59,572 nt of DNA from Actinomycetes bacterium (GCA_025356335.1 JANXUF010000054.1:1-59572); one strand, 5' to 3'. Counted from the first letter of the stretch, positions 16,318-26,612 are shown. The notes: generated by a model from the sequence alone, not told the origin. Numbers and translations are program-made.

Positions 16318-16408
16318 AGACACCTCGGGTAGACGGAAACTCGCGTAGGCATCCTTTGTCTCGCACGGGCTGGAACTGCACCCGCAGTCCCGCGATTCGG
16401 AGGCGCAG

Positions 16409-16981
16409 TTGAACGCAGCGGACGACCTGGCGGAAGGTCGTGGAAAACAGTCGACACGGCCCGACCCGGACGCCTTCCAAGCGATATACGAGCGACACCA
16501 CCGCGCTGTGTTCAATACCGTCAGGATGACCTGCGGCGACGATCTCGCCGCCGATGTCACTCAGGAAACCTTTATCAGGCTCTGGCAGCGCCCCGAACGT
16601 TTCGATCCTTCTCGGGGAACGATGCGAACCTTCCTCGTGGCGATGGCACGCAACATCGCCGTCGACATGATGCGCTCTCAGCAGGCCCGCCGTCGTCGCG
16701 AAGAAGCAGACCGCCAAGCCGTCGACTTCGCCATCGACAACATCGATCAACACCTCCTCCAGTCGGAGACGACGACTGCCGTCGTCGGCGCGCTCAACCA
16801 ACTCAAAGCGGTGCAACGTCAAGCGTTGACGGTTGTCTGCTACGGGCAGTGCACGTATCGCGAAGCTGCAACGGTCCTCGGCATCCCGGAGGGCACGATC
16901 AAATCGCGCATTCGTCTCGGCCTGCAGCACCTCGGTCAGATTCTTCTCGCTCCGAGCGATGAGCTCGGCAGCGTCGCCTAG
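16409..16981 (+). CDS. RNA polymerase ECF-type sigma factor
   Basis: A 190-residue sigma-70 family protein of the ECF type. Region 2 spans about residues 21-92 (AFQAIYERHHRAVFNTV, DVTQETFIRLWQRPERFDP, FLVAMARNIAVDMMRSQ). Region 4 is at about 125-180 (TYREAATVLGIPEGTIKSRIRLGLQHL). TTG 16409 is preceded by GGAGG at good spacing, which fixes the start. No anti-sigma gene follows; folE lies 152 bp downstream. The promoter set it serves is unknown. Confidence 0.92.
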   Translation: MNAADDLAEGRGKQSTRPDPDAFQAIYERHHRAVFNTVRMTCGDDLAADVTQETFIRLWQRPERFDPSRGTMRTFLVAMARNIAVDMMRSQQARRRREEADRQAVDFAIDNIDQHLLQSETTTAVVGALNQLKAVQRQALTVVCYGQCTYREAATVLGIPEGTIKSRIRLGLQHLGQILLAPSDELGSVA

Positions 16982-17133
16982 CGGGATGCTGAAATACACC
17001 AGTCGGCTCGGCTGAGCGCCTCGATGACCTGGGCATTTGCGGCGATGTGCGCCTGCCGAGATACCGATTTCGACATCCTGCTGGCGAACGGCCGATAGCG
17101 TCGAACGCCGAACAGACGTTGGAGGAAGCACAC

Positions 17134-17712
17134 GTGACCGACGAACGACCGCAATTCGACGCGCCGCGAGCGGCCGCAGCAGTCCGCGAACTGCTGGCAG
17201 CGCTTGGCGAGGACCCCGATCGAGACGGGCTGTTGGACACGCCCGATCGCGTCGCCAGAAGCTTCGCCGAATTGTTGAGTGGCTATCGCGAGGATCCGGG
17301 CAGACACCTCGAGCGGCAGTTCACGATCAATCACCGTGAGATGGTGATCGTTCGTGACATCTCGTTCTCCTCGATGTGCGAACACCACCTGCTGCCGTTC
17401 ATGGGCAAAGCGCATGTCGCTTATGTGCCGGGGGACAACGGCGCTGTCTGCGGCCTGTCGAAGATCGCCCGGCTCGTCGACGGCTATGCGAATCGCCTGC
17501 AGGTGCAAGAACGCCTGACGGGCCAGATCGCCGACGACATGATGTCGCGCCTCGGAGCTTCCGGGACGTTGGTCGTGCTCGAAGCAGAGCACCTCTGTAT
17601 GACGATCCGCGGAGCGATGAAGCCGGGCTCGACGACGACGACGTCGGCGGTCCGCGGCTCGCTCGCCCAGCAATCGACCCGCGCCGAAGCGCTCTCGCTC
17701 CTTCGCGGCTAG
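17134..17712 (+). CDS. folE: GTP cyclohydrolase I
   Basis: A 192-residue type IA GTP cyclohydrolase, first enzyme of folate (tetrahydropterin) synthesis. It converts GTP to 7,8-dihydroneopterin triphosphate. The zinc ligands C82 and H85 in CEHHLLPF and C155 in AEHLCM are present. [20 protein letters not shown] is the substrate-binding region. GTG 17134 is used because GGAGGA lies 7 nt upstream; an in-frame start at 17047 has no such site. No other folate genes are adjacent. Confidence 0.96.
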   Translation: MTDERPQFDAPRAAAAVRELLAALGEDPDRDGLLDTPDRVARSFAELLSGYREDPGRHLERQFTINHREMVIVRDISFSSMCEHHLLPFMGKAHVAYVPGDNGAVCGLSKIARLVDGYANRLQVQERLTGQIADDMMSRLGASGTLVVLEAEHLCMTIRGAMKPGSTTTTSAVRGSLAQQSTRAEALSLLRG

Positions 17713-17807
17713 TGCCGGCCAGTGCTGTGGCCACGGATGTTTGCGTGGTCACCGTGCGGGTGATTCCGGTCGGCAATCGCTGCCGGTCACAGACTCCGGC
17801 GGGGGTC

Positions 17808-17825
17808 CGGGGGCGGCCGCCCCCG
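17808..17825. other. Perfect 18-bp GC palindrome
   Basis: The 18-bp sequence is its own reverse complement with no loop and includes a NotI-type core. It lies in the 217-bp gap between the convergent folE and P450 genes, where a terminator would be expected. Function is unproven. Confidence 0.5.
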
Positions 17826-17929
17826 ATCGGCGGCGTCAGGCTTGCTGGCCGCCGTCGTCAGCTGAACGCGGCGAAGCCGCCCCGATTCATTCGACGACCC
17901 AGCCATCGTCGATCAACCGACGGAGTAGG

Positions 17930-19180
17930 TCAGCGGATGTCGAGCAGCAGCCTCTGCAGGCCGCGGATCACGAAGGTCGGATGGTAGTCGGGCTCTTCAG
18001 CGAGCTCCAGGTCGGGGAACTGCCTGACCAACTGCGTGAGGCTGGCATCGAGTTCGAGGCGGGCGAGCGGTGCGCCGATGCAGAAGTGGATGCCACCACC
18101 GAAGCCGACGTGCGAGGCGTCGCCACGACCGGCGTCGAAACGGTCGGCGTCCGGGAAGTGCTCGGGGTCACGGTTGGCGGAACCGAACAGCATCGCCACC
18201 ATCTCCCCACGGGCAATCGACTGGCCGGCGATCTCGACGTCGTGTTCGAGGACCCAGCGGTCGAACAGGTGCAGCGGCGGATCCCAGCGGATCATCTCCT
18301 CGACCGCCGGTCTCGTGGCGACTTCGCCAGACGTCACCCGGGTCCATTCGTGGCGATGGTGCATGAACGCGCGCATCCCGTTTCCCAACGTGTTGACAGT
18401 GGCCTCGTGGCCGGCATTCAGCAGCACGATGATCGTCGAGAGGATCTCGTCGACCGTCAGCCGGTCGCCCTGTTCCTCGACAGCGATCAACTGCGAAACC
18501 AGCGCCGCGTCGGGGTGCGCCCGCTTGGCGGCTATCAGTGTGTGGACGTAGTCGATGAATTCGCCGGCCGCCAGTTCGGCGTTCTCCGCAGAGCCAGGCG
18601 CAGCGTCGAGCTCATACATCTTGACGATGTCGTGCGACCAGCGAAGCAGCAGTGGCGTGTCATTGGTCGGCACGCCGAGCATCGCGCAGATGACGGCGAC
18701 GGAGAACGGCTGGGCATAGTCGGCGAGTAGATCGAATTGCGAACGAGCTGCCAGACGGGCGAGCCGCGACGATGATTCGTGCTCGATCAACGGGCGAAGC
18801 GCGTTGATCGACGACGGCGTGAAGACCTTGGATATCAGCACGCGAATGCGTGTGTGGTCCGGCGGCTCGAGGTTGAGCAGGGACCACCGTTCGGTCTCCG
18901 CAAAACGCGGCCACGACGTGTACTCGGGCTCGAGACCGAGCTCCTCGGTGGAGAACCGGTGGTGATAGGCGCGACCGAGACGGCGGTCGCGCAACGCCGC
19001 ATGGATCGAGGAGTAGCGGGTGAGCATCCATTGCTTTGCCGGTTCGTACCAGAAGATCGGGGTTGCTCGGCGCAACTCGCGGAGCACTGGATACGGGTCG
19101 GCGATGAACGCCGGGTCTGCCGGATCGAAACGGGCGAGGATCGAGGGATCGAGGGGCTCGGGGGGCTCGGCAGACGGCAC
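17930..19180 (-). CDS. Cytochrome P450
   Basis: A 416-residue soluble bacterial P450. The heme loop FGGGIHFCIGAPLAR has the axial C367. The K-helix ExxR is in EEMIRWDPP. The I-helix reads NAGHEATVNT, with His between the usual Gly and Glu. No ferredoxin or reductase gene is adjacent, so redox partners must be elsewhere. It is probably a CYP for lipid, terpene or xenobiotic hydroxylation; the substrate is unknown. The start is GTG. Confidence 0.94.
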   Translation of the reverse strand: MPSAEPPEPLDPSILARFDPADPAFIADPYPVLRELRRATPIFWYEPAKQWMLTRYSSIHAALRDRRLGRAYHHRFSTEELGLEPEYTSWPRFAETERWSLLNLEPPDHTRIRVLISKVFTPSSINALRPLIEHESSSRLARLAARSQFDLLADYAQPFSVAVICAMLGVPTNDTPLLLRWSHDIVKMYELDAAPGSAENAELAAGEFIDYVHTLIAAKRAHPDAALVSQLIAVEEQGDRLTVDEILSTIIVLLNAGHEATVNTLGNGMRAFMHHRHEWTRVTSGEVATRPAVEEMIRWDPPLHLFDRWVLEHDVEIAGQSIARGEMVAMLFGSANRDPEHFPDADRFDAGRGDASHVGFGGGIHFCIGAPLARLELDASLTQLVRQFPDLELAEEPDYHPTFVIRGLQRLLLDIR

Positions 19181-19224
19181 GCCGACCGAGCGTAGACGGC
19201 GACCGGTTCGGTCGGGGAAGCCCG

Positions 19225-20739
19225 TCAGCCGCAGCGGTCAGCCACCGTCGTCAGGACAATGCCGTCGCCGATGAAACCGTCGGAGTGTTCAGCACGCCGC
19301 TCGATCGTCGAGGTCGTGATCCCCAGTTCTTCGAATTCGGGATCGAAGGTGGCGATCTCGCCGATGCGGCTGCGCCGGATGATGACGAGCGTCATCGCCT
19401 GATCGAGGTCGAGATCGAGATGCGGATGATTGGCGATGACCTTGCGCGCCAACCGCCGCAGATCCCGTCGAGGTCGTGCAACGTCACACATCTCGAGCAC
19501 GTGTTGGCCCTGCGGTGACGGCACTGTGCTGGCGACACCGGCATGGCTGAACATCAGCGCCGTTCCGATCTCGTATTCGTACACCAGTTGAGCGAGAATC
19601 ACCTTCGCCGTCTCATGGTCGCGATCGAAGGGGTCGAGCGAGGCATTGATGAACGAGGCGTCGACGAACACCTTGCGCGGTTTGGATGGGCGCCGGCCCG
19701 GCGGATCGATGTAGGCGATGGCAGCCTCATCGAGATGCAGAGTGCGGTAGTCCAGCGACTTGCGTTCTCGCAGCCTGCGCTCGATTTGGTTCCAGATGTA
19801 GAACGAGAATCCGACGACAAGCCAACCGGCGAGAATGTCGGCGACGTAGTGCTCGGCGAGATAGACGAGCGACATGGCCATCGTCAACGGAAACGCGAAG
19901 GCTCCCACCTTCAGCCATCGCGACCTGATCCTCGGCAGGAAGAAGGCGACCGTGAACAGCGAGAATCCGGCGTGCAGCGACGGCATCGCCGCCAATGGAT
20001 TGGAGAAGTCCTTGCCGGCGTCCCATGCGTGGCTGAAGACGTTCAGCCCGATGTGCTGCCAGCCGCGTGACACCGGTCTGGCGAGTGTCGGCAGTGCGTG
20101 ATAACCGCCTTCACCTGCGAGCCACGGCGGCACGGTCGGCATCAGCACGAACGTGATGCAGGCGATCGCCAACACGGTGGCAAAGCGCCGCATGAAACGC
20201 ACCCACTGTGGACGGTTGTTGATCCACAGCAGCACCATCACCGTTGCCGGAACGACGAAGTGCGTGAAGTACACGCACGACGCCACGACGTCGTACCACC
20301 GGACGTGCAACGGATCGTAGAAATGCCGCTGCATCCACACATTGGGGTCAGTTCCGAGGAACAGGAAGCGGTCGATGTTGCGGACCGATTCGACCTGCCG
20401 GGGACGCCCGAGCCGTCCGGCGAATCCGTACGTCTCGTTGTAGCCGATCCACATCACGCCGTAGCCGAACATGTCGATGACGAGTTGGCGCCAGCGATAC
20501 AGCGGCTTGCCGATGTGCGCCATGACGAGCAGCAGGCCGACGGACACCAGGACCGAGATCGGGTCGACGACGACACCGTGCTCGCGGAACCAGCGGACAT
20601 AGAGCACTGCGAACAGGGCGACGAGGGCGATGCGGACCCAGTGCCACGGGTCGGATCTGACGAGTGCCTTGATGCCGTGGGCGTCGTCGGCGAGCTGTAG
20701 GTCCGGAAGGAACGGCGGACTCATGCTGTCGACTGCCAA
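19225..20739 (-). CDS. PAP2-type membrane phosphatase/phosphotransferase fused to a PIN-like domain
   Basis: A 504-residue two-part protein. Residues about 30-320 have several membrane helices and the PAP2 signature of inositol-phosphotransferase-like enzymes: MPSLHAGFS (252-260) and EHYVADILAG (296-305). After a hydrophilic linker, residues about 356-475 look like a PIN nuclease domain: KVFVDASFINASLD with D360, DRDHETAK, a helix with D447 and IATFDPEFEELGI with D466. The frame is continuous. The fusion is unusual. TTG 20739 has AGGTGAT upstream; ATG 20724 is an alternative. Confidence 0.85.
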   Translation of the reverse strand: MAVDSMSPPFLPDLQLADDAHGIKALVRSDPWHWVRIALVALFAVLYVRWFREHGVVVDPISVLVSVGLLLVMAHIGKPLYRWRQLVIDMFGYGVMWIGYNETYGFAGRLGRPRQVESVRNIDRFLFLGTDPNVWMQRHFYDPLHVRWYDVVASCVYFTHFVVPATVMVLLWINNRPQWVRFMRRFATVLAIACITFVLMPTVPPWLAGEGGYHALPTLARPVSRGWQHIGLNVFSHAWDAGKDFSNPLAAMPSLHAGFSLFTVAFFLPRIRSRWLKVGAFAFPLTMAMSLVYLAEHYVADILAGWLVVGFSFYIWNQIERRLRERKSLDYRTLHLDEAAIAYIDPPGRRPSKPRKVFVDASFINASLDPFDRDHETAKVILAQLVYEYEIGTALMFSHAGVASTVPSPQGQHVLEMCDVARPRRDLRRLARKVIANHPHLDLDLDQAMTLVIIRRSRIGEIATFDPEFEELGITTSTIERRAEHSDGFIGDGIVLTTVADRCG

Positions 20740-21054
20740 CTGATCACCTGCTCACGGGTCTGGCGTTCCATCTCGAAGACGCACAACAGCCTCGAGGCCG
20801 ACGATCCTGCGGAGAGTGAACTCGTTCGAAATCCGACAGTACCCGCGGATGAACGAGGGACAAACGTGAAATGACACACAGTTGCGAACTCTCAGCAACT
20901 CCCAATGCTCTGCCTACGTTGCGCCCAGGCATCGGCAGCGTCCGGGTGACGCCATGCGGTCGCGATCTCCGAAGGCATCCGTGAAGACCGCCTCGACCGC
21001 CGATCGACCTTCGACCAGTTTTGCGAAACCGTTTGCAAGGGAGAGGGTGGCCCG
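20740..21054. other. 315-bp gap between two minus-strand genes
   Basis: It should hold the promoter for the PAP2-PIN gene. I see no RNA gene or convincing protein. In the frame of the upstream acyl-CoA dehydrogenase the gap stays open for 46 codons after that gene's TGA, down to TAG 20914-20916. This is discussed under rejected items. A weak hairpin with 5-bp arms is near 20882-20899. Confidence 0.5.
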
Positions 21055-22302
21055 TCAGTTGCGCGGCACGTCACGGAACGGGAGATCCCTGTCCGGCGCC
21101 GGTTCCCTCGCCAGCCCGAGGATCTTCTCACCGAGGATGTTGTGCTGGATCTCGTCTGTGCCACCGGCGATGGACTGCCCGGGCACGGAGACCAGCACCT
21201 CTGCGATCATCCCACCGAACGGCGCAGTGTCACCATCGAGCATGCCCGTCGCGCCTCCGATCAGCGAGTGGACACCGGCCGCCCGACGGGCGACGATGCT
21301 CAACGACAGTTTGCCGAGCGAGCCCTCTGCTCCTGGTGTCCGACCGAGCGCGCGTGCCGCTGCCCCGCGCTCCGCCGTCCAGCCGCTGACCCGTTGGACC
21401 GACAACAACGTGGCGATCTCGTGTCGGACCACCGAGTCGCTCGACATGGCTCGTCGGCGGGCGTGCTCGACGACGAGATCGACCCGACCGGCGCGTTGTG
21501 GGTACCACCGGTACGTCTCGAAGAACTCCTTCGCTTCGTGATCCGCCTCGGTTCTCGCCAACCCACCCCCGACGCACCGGCGAGGTCTGGAGACACCGCC
21601 GAAGTTACGTTCGAACGCCAGCGTCGTCATCGCCGCAGCCCAGCCAGAACCGACGTCGCCGACCACGTATTCCCTGGGGATCACCGCGCCGGAGATGAAC
21701 ACCTCGTTGAACGAGGCGTGATGGTTCATCTGCTTCAACGGCCGGACCTCGACACCTTGCTGATGCATCGGCAACACGAAATACGTCAGGCCCCGATGCT
21801 TCGGGACATCCCAGTTCGTGCGCGCCACGAGTATCCCGAAGTCGGCGTGATGGGCGCTCGTGTTCCACACCTTCTGGCCGTTGACGATCCACCGGTCGCC
21901 GTCGAGGACTGCATGTGTCGTGAGACCGGCGAGGTCCGACCCTGCGCCTGGCTCGCTGAACAACTGGCACCACGTGTATTCGCCGGTCAATGTCCGACGC
22001 AGGAACCGTTCGCGCAACTCGTCAGGACCGTGGGCATGGATCGTCGGCGCAGCCAAGCTCATACCGCCACCTGCGGGCATCCCGACGGCGTCGGCCGACG
22101 CCAGCTCAGATGCGACGATCTGGTTCGCCCAGCGCGGCAACCCGCGGCCATGCCACCGTGTCTCCCACGACGGTGCACCCCAGCCCGAGTCGACGAGCAG
22201 TTCGCGCCACGCTTGCAACGACAGCCCCGGGTCCCAGCGTTCGGCGATCCAGGCGTCGACGTCCGCACGAACCGATTCCGGAGTCGGCGTCACTTCGCTC
22301 AT
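21055..22302 (-). CDS. Acyl-CoA dehydrogenase family protein
   Basis: A 415-residue flavoprotein dehydrogenase that removes hydrogens from the alpha-beta carbons of acyl-CoA esters. It shows the FAD/substrate motif WCQLFSEPGAGSDLAGL, then GDRWIVNGQKVWNTSAHHADFGILVART and the C-terminal SIAGGTDEIQHNILGEKILGL. The first N-terminal residues are shorter than in classical medium-chain enzymes, which fits the FadE-type actinobacterial branch often tied to sterol or branched-chain substrates. ATG 22302 gives MSEVTPTPESVR. Confidence 0.93.
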   Translation of the reverse strand: MSEVTPTPESVRADVDAWIAERWDPGLSLQAWRELLVDSGWGAPSWETRWHGRGLPRWANQIVASELASADAVGMPAGGGMSLAAPTIHAHGPDELRERFLRRTLTGEYTWCQLFSEPGAGSDLAGLTTHAVLDGDRWIVNGQKVWNTSAHHADFGILVARTNWDVPKHRGLTYFVLPMHQQGVEVRPLKQMNHHASFNEVFISGAVIPREYVVGDVGSGWAAAMTTLAFERNFGGVSRPRRCVGGGLARTEADHEAKEFFETYRWYPQRAGRVDLVVEHARRRAMSSDSVVRHEIATLLSVQRVSGWTAERGAAARALGRTPGAEGSLGKLSLSIVARRAAGVHSLIGGATGMLDGDTAPFGGMIAEVLVSVPGQSIAGGTDEIQHNILGEKILGLAREPAPDRDLPFRDVPRN

Positions 22303-22375
22303 CGTTCCCGCTGCTCCGTCCGGGCGATTCGCTCCGCTCGACGTTCCCACGGCGCCCACTCGGCGATCGCTGCAG

Positions 22376-23215
22376 TCACGATCCGCGCACCTGCAGGTAG
22401 GCGTTGCACAGTTCGATCAGGCGGGACCTGCCGAAGCTCGCCTCGTGTCCTCCGTGGACTTCCGTCACCGGTAGCTCGAGCAGCCGCCGCATCGTCGCGC
22501 AGTAGTCGGCGTGATCGGAACCGTCGAGGTCGTCGAGCAACGGCCCGTCGTACAACGCGTCACCGGAGAAGAGCACCCCGGAGCGCTCCTCCCACAGTCC
22601 GATACACCCAGGAGAGTGGCCAGGCAGATGGAGGACCTCGAAAGCCCGATCGCCGAGGTCGATCACATCTCCCTCCTCCAACAGTTGCGTTGCCGGCGAG
22701 CGCTGCAGACCGAATTTCGTCGACATCATGCCGCCTGACGGAACGGCGTCGATCAGCACGTCGGGAATGTCGTATCCCCCTGCGCGATACGGACCGAGCA
22801 CCGACTCGCCACAGCCGGCCGAGGCCAGATCGTACGGTCGATCGGTGTCGAGAACGGATGCCTCGGAGAAGTGGATCGCACGATGGGCGAACTCGTGCAT
22901 GCCGCCGACGTGATCGCCGTGTGAATGTGTGGCGACGGCGAGCAGCGGATTCGTCGACTCCGCCTCGACGATCGCCCGCAGCGGACGCAGGCCGAGCGAC
23001 GTGTCGACGACCAGATCCTGCGTCCTGCCGCGGACGTGCCAGACGTTGCAGCGCAGCAGCGGATGGACGTGCGGTTCGGTGATCAGCGAGATTCCCTGGC
23101 TACCGCGTTCGGTGACGAACCACGGATCGGCGACCGGAAGATCGAGCACGCCGCGACTGTACGACAACCGCCCACCAGGTTCCGAGTCACGGAATGTCGC
23201 GTCTACTGTCGACAT
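22376..23215 (-). CDS. MBL-fold metallo-hydrolase
   Basis: A 279-residue metallo-beta-lactamase-fold protein. The metal-binding THSHGDHVGG places H97, H99, D101 and H102; later ligands are in LPGHSPGCIG, FSGDALYDG and EVHGGHEASFG. The family covers thioesterases, glyoxalase II and lactonases. The setting among acyl-CoA genes suggests a thioester or lactone substrate, but this is inference. It lies upstream of the acyl-CoA dehydrogenase on the same strand, 73 bp away. Confidence 0.9.
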   Translation of the reverse strand: MSTVDATFRDSEPGGRLSYSRGVLDLPVADPWFVTERGSQGISLITEPHVHPLLRCNVWHVRGRTQDLVVDTSLGLRPLRAIVEAESTNPLLAVATHSHGDHVGGMHEFAHRAIHFSEASVLDTDRPYDLASAGCGESVLGPYRAGGYDIPDVLIDAVPSGGMMSTKFGLQRSPATQLLEEGDVIDLGDRAFEVLHLPGHSPGCIGLWEERSGVLFSGDALYDGPLLDDLDGSDHADYCATMRRLLELPVTEVHGGHEASFGRSRLIELCNAYLQVRGS

Positions 23216-23242
23216 TCGGTGACACGGGAGGCGGCACCCCGG

Positions 23243-24103
23243 CTATGCCGGTTTGGTGAGCGAATCCAGCGGACGGGGATGGCCGGGATCGACGGGGATG
23301 CCGAACTTCGCCCGGTTGTGCGCATGGGCCAGGTGCTGGATCGAGAACGCCGCCCGTAGCGCCGTCCACTGGCCTTGGGCTTCGGACGTCTGATTGACGC
23401 TTTCCTTCGCCAGCTTCAAGGCGAAACTCGGCCGTTTGGCGATCTTCTCGGCCATCGCCATCGTGAAGCTCCGCAACTCGTCGGCCGGCACGACATGGTT
23501 CACCATCCCCAGTTGTTTGGCGTCCTGCGCAGACACGAAGTCGCCGGTGAACAACAATTCCTTGGCCTTACGGGTCCCGAACTCCCACGGATGGGCGAAG
23601 TACTCGACACCGTTCACCCCCATGCCGACCACGGGATCACTGAACGATGCGTCGTCGCTGGCGATGATCACATCGGCGATCCACAGCAGCATCAGCCCTC
23701 CGGCGATCGTCTTGCCCTGAGCGGCGGCGATGACCGGTTTTGGGATGTTGCGCCAGCGCCAGCACATGTTGAAGTAGACCTCCTCCTCCCATGCCATCTG
23801 CCCCTCCTGGCCGTCGCGGCCGTATCCGCCGGAGGTCGAGACAAGATCGAAATCCTTGTGCGATTCGGTGTCGCGCATATCGTGGCCACTGGAGAAGTGC
23901 GGGCCGTCGGCTCGAAAAACGATCACTTTGACATCGCTGCGGCGAGCGGCATTGTCGAAGCAGGCGTTGATCTCATAGGTCATCCGTTTGTTCTGGGCGT
24001 TGCGGCTCTGCGGTCGGTCGAGGGTGACGATGGCGATGCCGTTGTCCCCGGGATTACTGACCTCGTAGTGCAGCGTCTTCAGATCGTCGAGTGAAACGGG
24101 CAT
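23243..24103 (-). CDS. Enoyl-CoA hydratase/isomerase (crotonase) family protein
   Basis: A 286-residue crotonase. It includes GIAIVTLDRPQSRNAQN, VIVFRADGPHFSSGHDM, AAQGKTIAGGLMLLWIADVIIASDDASF and VVGMGVNGVEYFAHPWEFGTRKAKELLF. The second glutamate position has GVEY. It may be an EchA-type hydratase in lipid degradation. AGGAGG lies 8 nt before ATG 24103, which decides the start over a longer frame to 24229. It is 32 bp after the acyl-CoA synthetase and probably in one operon with it. Confidence 0.92.
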   Translation of the reverse strand: MPVSLDDLKTLHYEVSNPGDNGIAIVTLDRPQSRNAQNKRMTYEINACFDNAARRSDVKVIVFRADGPHFSSGHDMRDTESHKDFDLVSTSGGYGRDGQEGQMAWEEEVYFNMCWRWRNIPKPVIAAAQGKTIAGGLMLLWIADVIIASDDASFSDPVVGMGVNGVEYFAHPWEFGTRKAKELLFTGDFVSAQDAKQLGMVNHVVPADELRSFTMAMAEKIAKRPSFALKLAKESVNQTSEAQGQWTALRAAFSIQHLAHAHNRAKFGIPVDPGHPRPLDSLTKPA

Positions 24104-24135
24104 CGTTGCATCCTCCTGCTTGCTTGGCAGTGTGT

Positions 24136-25656
24136 CTAGTGCCAGTACGGCGCGCGCAGCGCACGCTTGTTGATCTTGCCCATCGCATTGCGTCCGACGG
24201 TCGTGACGATCTCGACCGTACGCGGGCACTTGAAACCGGCAAGTTTCGAACGGCAGAGGCCGATCAGCTCATCGGCGGTCGGTGGGTCGCTCGGGTCGAG
24301 CGGGACGACGAGCGCCCTGACGGCTTCGCCGAAGTCTGCGTCCGGCACACCGATGACGGCGACGTCGGAGACCTTCGGATGCGTGATGATCACACTCTCC
24401 GCCTCGGCGGGATAGATGTTCGCACCACCGGAGACGATCATGTCGCTGAAGCGGTCGGTGAGATACACGAAGCCGTCCGGCGTGACATATCCCATCTCGC
24501 CGATCGTGAACACACCGGGACGCAGATGTGACGCTGCCGTCTTCTGCGGATCGTTCGGATAGACGATGCCCCTGCCTGTCGAATCCTCGAAGTACAGCTT
24601 GCCCTCCACGCCCGGCGGCACCTCCGCCCCGGTCTCGTCGACGACGATCGCCCGGGTGAACGGCGGGATGCACTGGCCGACCGATCCGGGATGGGTCATC
24701 CAGGCAACGCTGTCGATCGTGCAGATCGTGCCGACCTCGGTCGCTCCGTAGGCATCGCGGAGTATGGGTCCGAACCATTCGATCATCCGCTTCTTGACGT
24801 CGATCGGGCAGACCGCACCGGTGTGCGACATGAGCTTCATGCTCGACACGTCGTAGCGAGCCCTGACCGTCGCATCGAGTTCGAGGAGTCGCTTGAAATG
24901 TGTCGGCACCATCACCGTCGACTCCGGACGGTACATGTCGATCACCCTCAGGACCCGCTCGGCGTCGAACTTGCCGATCACGACCGTCGGCACGCCGGCG
25001 GCCAGGGTACGCATGCCGCTCAGTGGTCCGGTGTGGTACATCGGTCCGACGACCATATGCGTGCCGAGTTGGGCGAACGGGCCCTGTTGCAGCACGGCGA
25101 TGTGTTCGTCGATGGTCCGGCCGCCGGCAAACATCTGCGGTGCGAGATCGACACCCTTCGGGAAACCGGTCGTGCCGCTCGTGTACATCAGGTTCGGCAG
25201 CGGCCTGACGTCAGAAGACGGCTCGGCGTTGCTCGCAGCGGCGAGCCACTGCTCCCAGGCGATCGGTGCGTCGGCACAACGCCAGCCGATGACGTTCGGG
25301 ACCCCGGCGATCGCCGCTGCCTCGACCGCCCGCTGCAGGTTCTCGGGCCCGGTGAAGACGGCGACCGACTGCGAATCAGCGAGAATGTACGCGGTTTCCT
25401 CGGCATTGAGATGGAAGTTCACCGGGACGGTACTGACGCCGGCGAGCAGCCCCCCCAAGTGGGCGAGCACGGTCTCGACGGCGTTCTCGGCGAAAACGGC
25501 GACGCGCCTGGCCGCTCCGAGATCCAGTGCCCCGAGCGCGTTCACCACCCGGTTGAGGGCGTCGTCGAGCGCCGCCCAATCGAGCGTCACGTCGTCGGCG
25601 CGCAATGCGATCTCGTATGGGCGCTCCGACGCCCGGTCCCGTGCAATCACGACCAT
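24136..25656 (-). CDS. AMP-dependent acyl-CoA synthetase
   Basis: A 506-residue ANL-superfamily ligase that forms acyl-AMP and then acyl-CoA. The P-loop-like A3 motif [13 protein letters not shown], the A5 motif DAYGATEVG, the A8 region [19 protein letters not shown] and the catalytic lysine near the end in [13 protein letters not shown] are all visible. GGAGG sits just before ATG 25656. With the crotonase downstream and the acyl-CoA dehydrogenase nearby it would activate a carboxylic acid for beta-oxidation; the acid is not known. Confidence 0.94.
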   Translation of the reverse strand: MVVIARDRASERPYEIALRADDVTLDWAALDDALNRVVNALGALDLGAARRVAVFAENAVETVLAHLGGLLAGVSTVPVNFHLNAEETAYILADSQSVAVFTGPENLQRAVEAAAIAGVPNVIGWRCADAPIAWEQWLAAASNAEPSSDVRPLPNLMYTSGTTGFPKGVDLAPQMFAGGRTIDEHIAVLQQGPFAQLGTHMVVGPMYHTGPLSGMRTLAAGVPTVVIGKFDAERVLRVIDMYRPESTVMVPTHFKRLLELDATVRARYDVSSMKLMSHTGAVCPIDVKKRMIEWFGPILRDAYGATEVGTICTIDSVAWMTHPGSVGQCIPPFTRAIVVDETGAEVPPGVEGKLYFEDSTGRGIVYPNDPQKTAASHLRPGVFTIGEMGYVTPDGFVYLTDRFSDMIVSGGANIYPAEAESVIITHPKVSDVAVIGVPDADFGEAVRALVVPLDPSDPPTADELIGLCRSKLAGFKCPRTVEIVTTVGRNAMGKINKRALRAPYWH

Positions 25657-25777
25657 CTCTGTCCTCCAACCTCCCCCTGTTTTCGAATTGCATCCTGCTA
25701 TCAGGCTGCCAGACCGACGGGCACGTTACTGCCCGACCGCTGACAGCGTCGTTCCGGCGAGGTGGTTGACTCGTACC

Positions 25778-26500
25778 GTGACCGCACTCGACCGCCACCT
25801 GCGCGTAAAGATCATGAGCAATTTAGCCGCCCACGAGGTTCGCGCCGCACCGGAGGACGGTCGGCGTCGCGCCGCCGTCGGGATCGTCGTCGTCGACAGC
25901 GATGCCGGCACCGATGGCACCGACCCGTTCGACGTCCCCGGCGCCGACCTTGCGGCTGTCCCCGGCGACCTCACCGGCATCGACGGCAAGGTCGCCAACG
26001 TGTCCGGCGGGGCGGCGTTCCTGCTCTGCCGCCGAGCGTCGAGGATGCGCACCCACACCGGCCAGTGGGCATTGCCTGGCGGACGGGTCGACCCCGGCGA
26101 GAGCGCAGAGCAGACGGCGTTGCGCGAACTGCAGGAGGAACTCGGGCTCACTCTGGCGCCGGAATCCGTGGTCGGACGCCTCGACGATTATCCGACACGG
26201 TCCGGGTATGTGATCACGCCGGTCGTCATCTGGGCGGGCGGGCATGTCGAGTTGCAGCCGAACCCGGACGAGGTCGCCCACGCCTACCGAATCGGCCTCG
26301 ACGAGCTGTGCCGCCAGGACTCGCCGCGGTTCGTCACGATCCCCGAGAGCGACCGCCCCGTCGTCCAGGTCCCGATCGGCAACGACCTCATCCACGCCCC
26401 TACCGCCGCCGTCCTCGTGCAGTTCCGTTGGGTGGCGCTCGAGGGCCGGGTCAACGAACGGGTCGACGGTTTCGAGCAGCCGGTCTTCGCCTGGAAATAG
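25778..26500 (+). CDS. NUDIX hydrolase
   Basis: A 240-residue protein from GTG 25778; ATG 25814 gives a 228-residue form. The Nudix box is complete: [12 protein letters not shown] then [12 protein letters not shown], with the glutamates needed for Mg2+. The preceding [18 protein letters not shown] resembles CoA-pyrophosphatase-type members, but the CoA signature is not complete. The expected reaction is cleavage of a nucleoside diphosphate linked to another moiety. Confidence 0.9.
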   Translation: MTALDRHLRVKIMSNLAAHEVRAAPEDGRRRAAVGIVVVDSDAGTDGTDPFDVPGADLAAVPGDLTGIDGKVANVSGGAAFLLCRRASRMRTHTGQWALPGGRVDPGESAEQTALRELQEELGLTLAPESVVGRLDDYPTRSGYVITPVVIWAGGHVELQPNPDEVAHAYRIGLDELCRQDSPRFVTIPESDRPVVQVPIGNDLIHAPTAAVLVQFRWVALEGRVNERVDGFEQPVFAWK

Positions 26501-26537
26501 CCCTCCCGTTGCCGTCCGTCCGCCTCCCTGCCGTCGC

Positions 26538-26576
26538 AGAGCGTTTCGGTGCACCTTCTCGCATTCGAAACACTCT
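26538..26576. terminator. Hairpin between convergent NUDIX and exported-protein genes
   Basis: Arms 26538-26548 and 26566-26576 pair at 10 of 11 positions around a 17-nt loop. It lies 37 bp after the NUDIX stop and 36 bp past the stop of the opposing gene. A T-run is absent. Called as a probable bidirectional terminator. Confidence 0.45.
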
Positions 26577-26612
26577 GTGAGCCTGGCTTCGCCTGCGACA
26601 GAGCCGTCCGGC

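Noticed and set aside
20914..21054. 46 open codons in frame after the acyl-CoA dehydrogenase stop, resembling a possible read-through tail or lost gene end
   Set aside because: The dehydrogenase already ends with a normal C-terminus at the TGA. In GC-rich DNA open stretches of this size are common, and no family motif is seen in the extra part.
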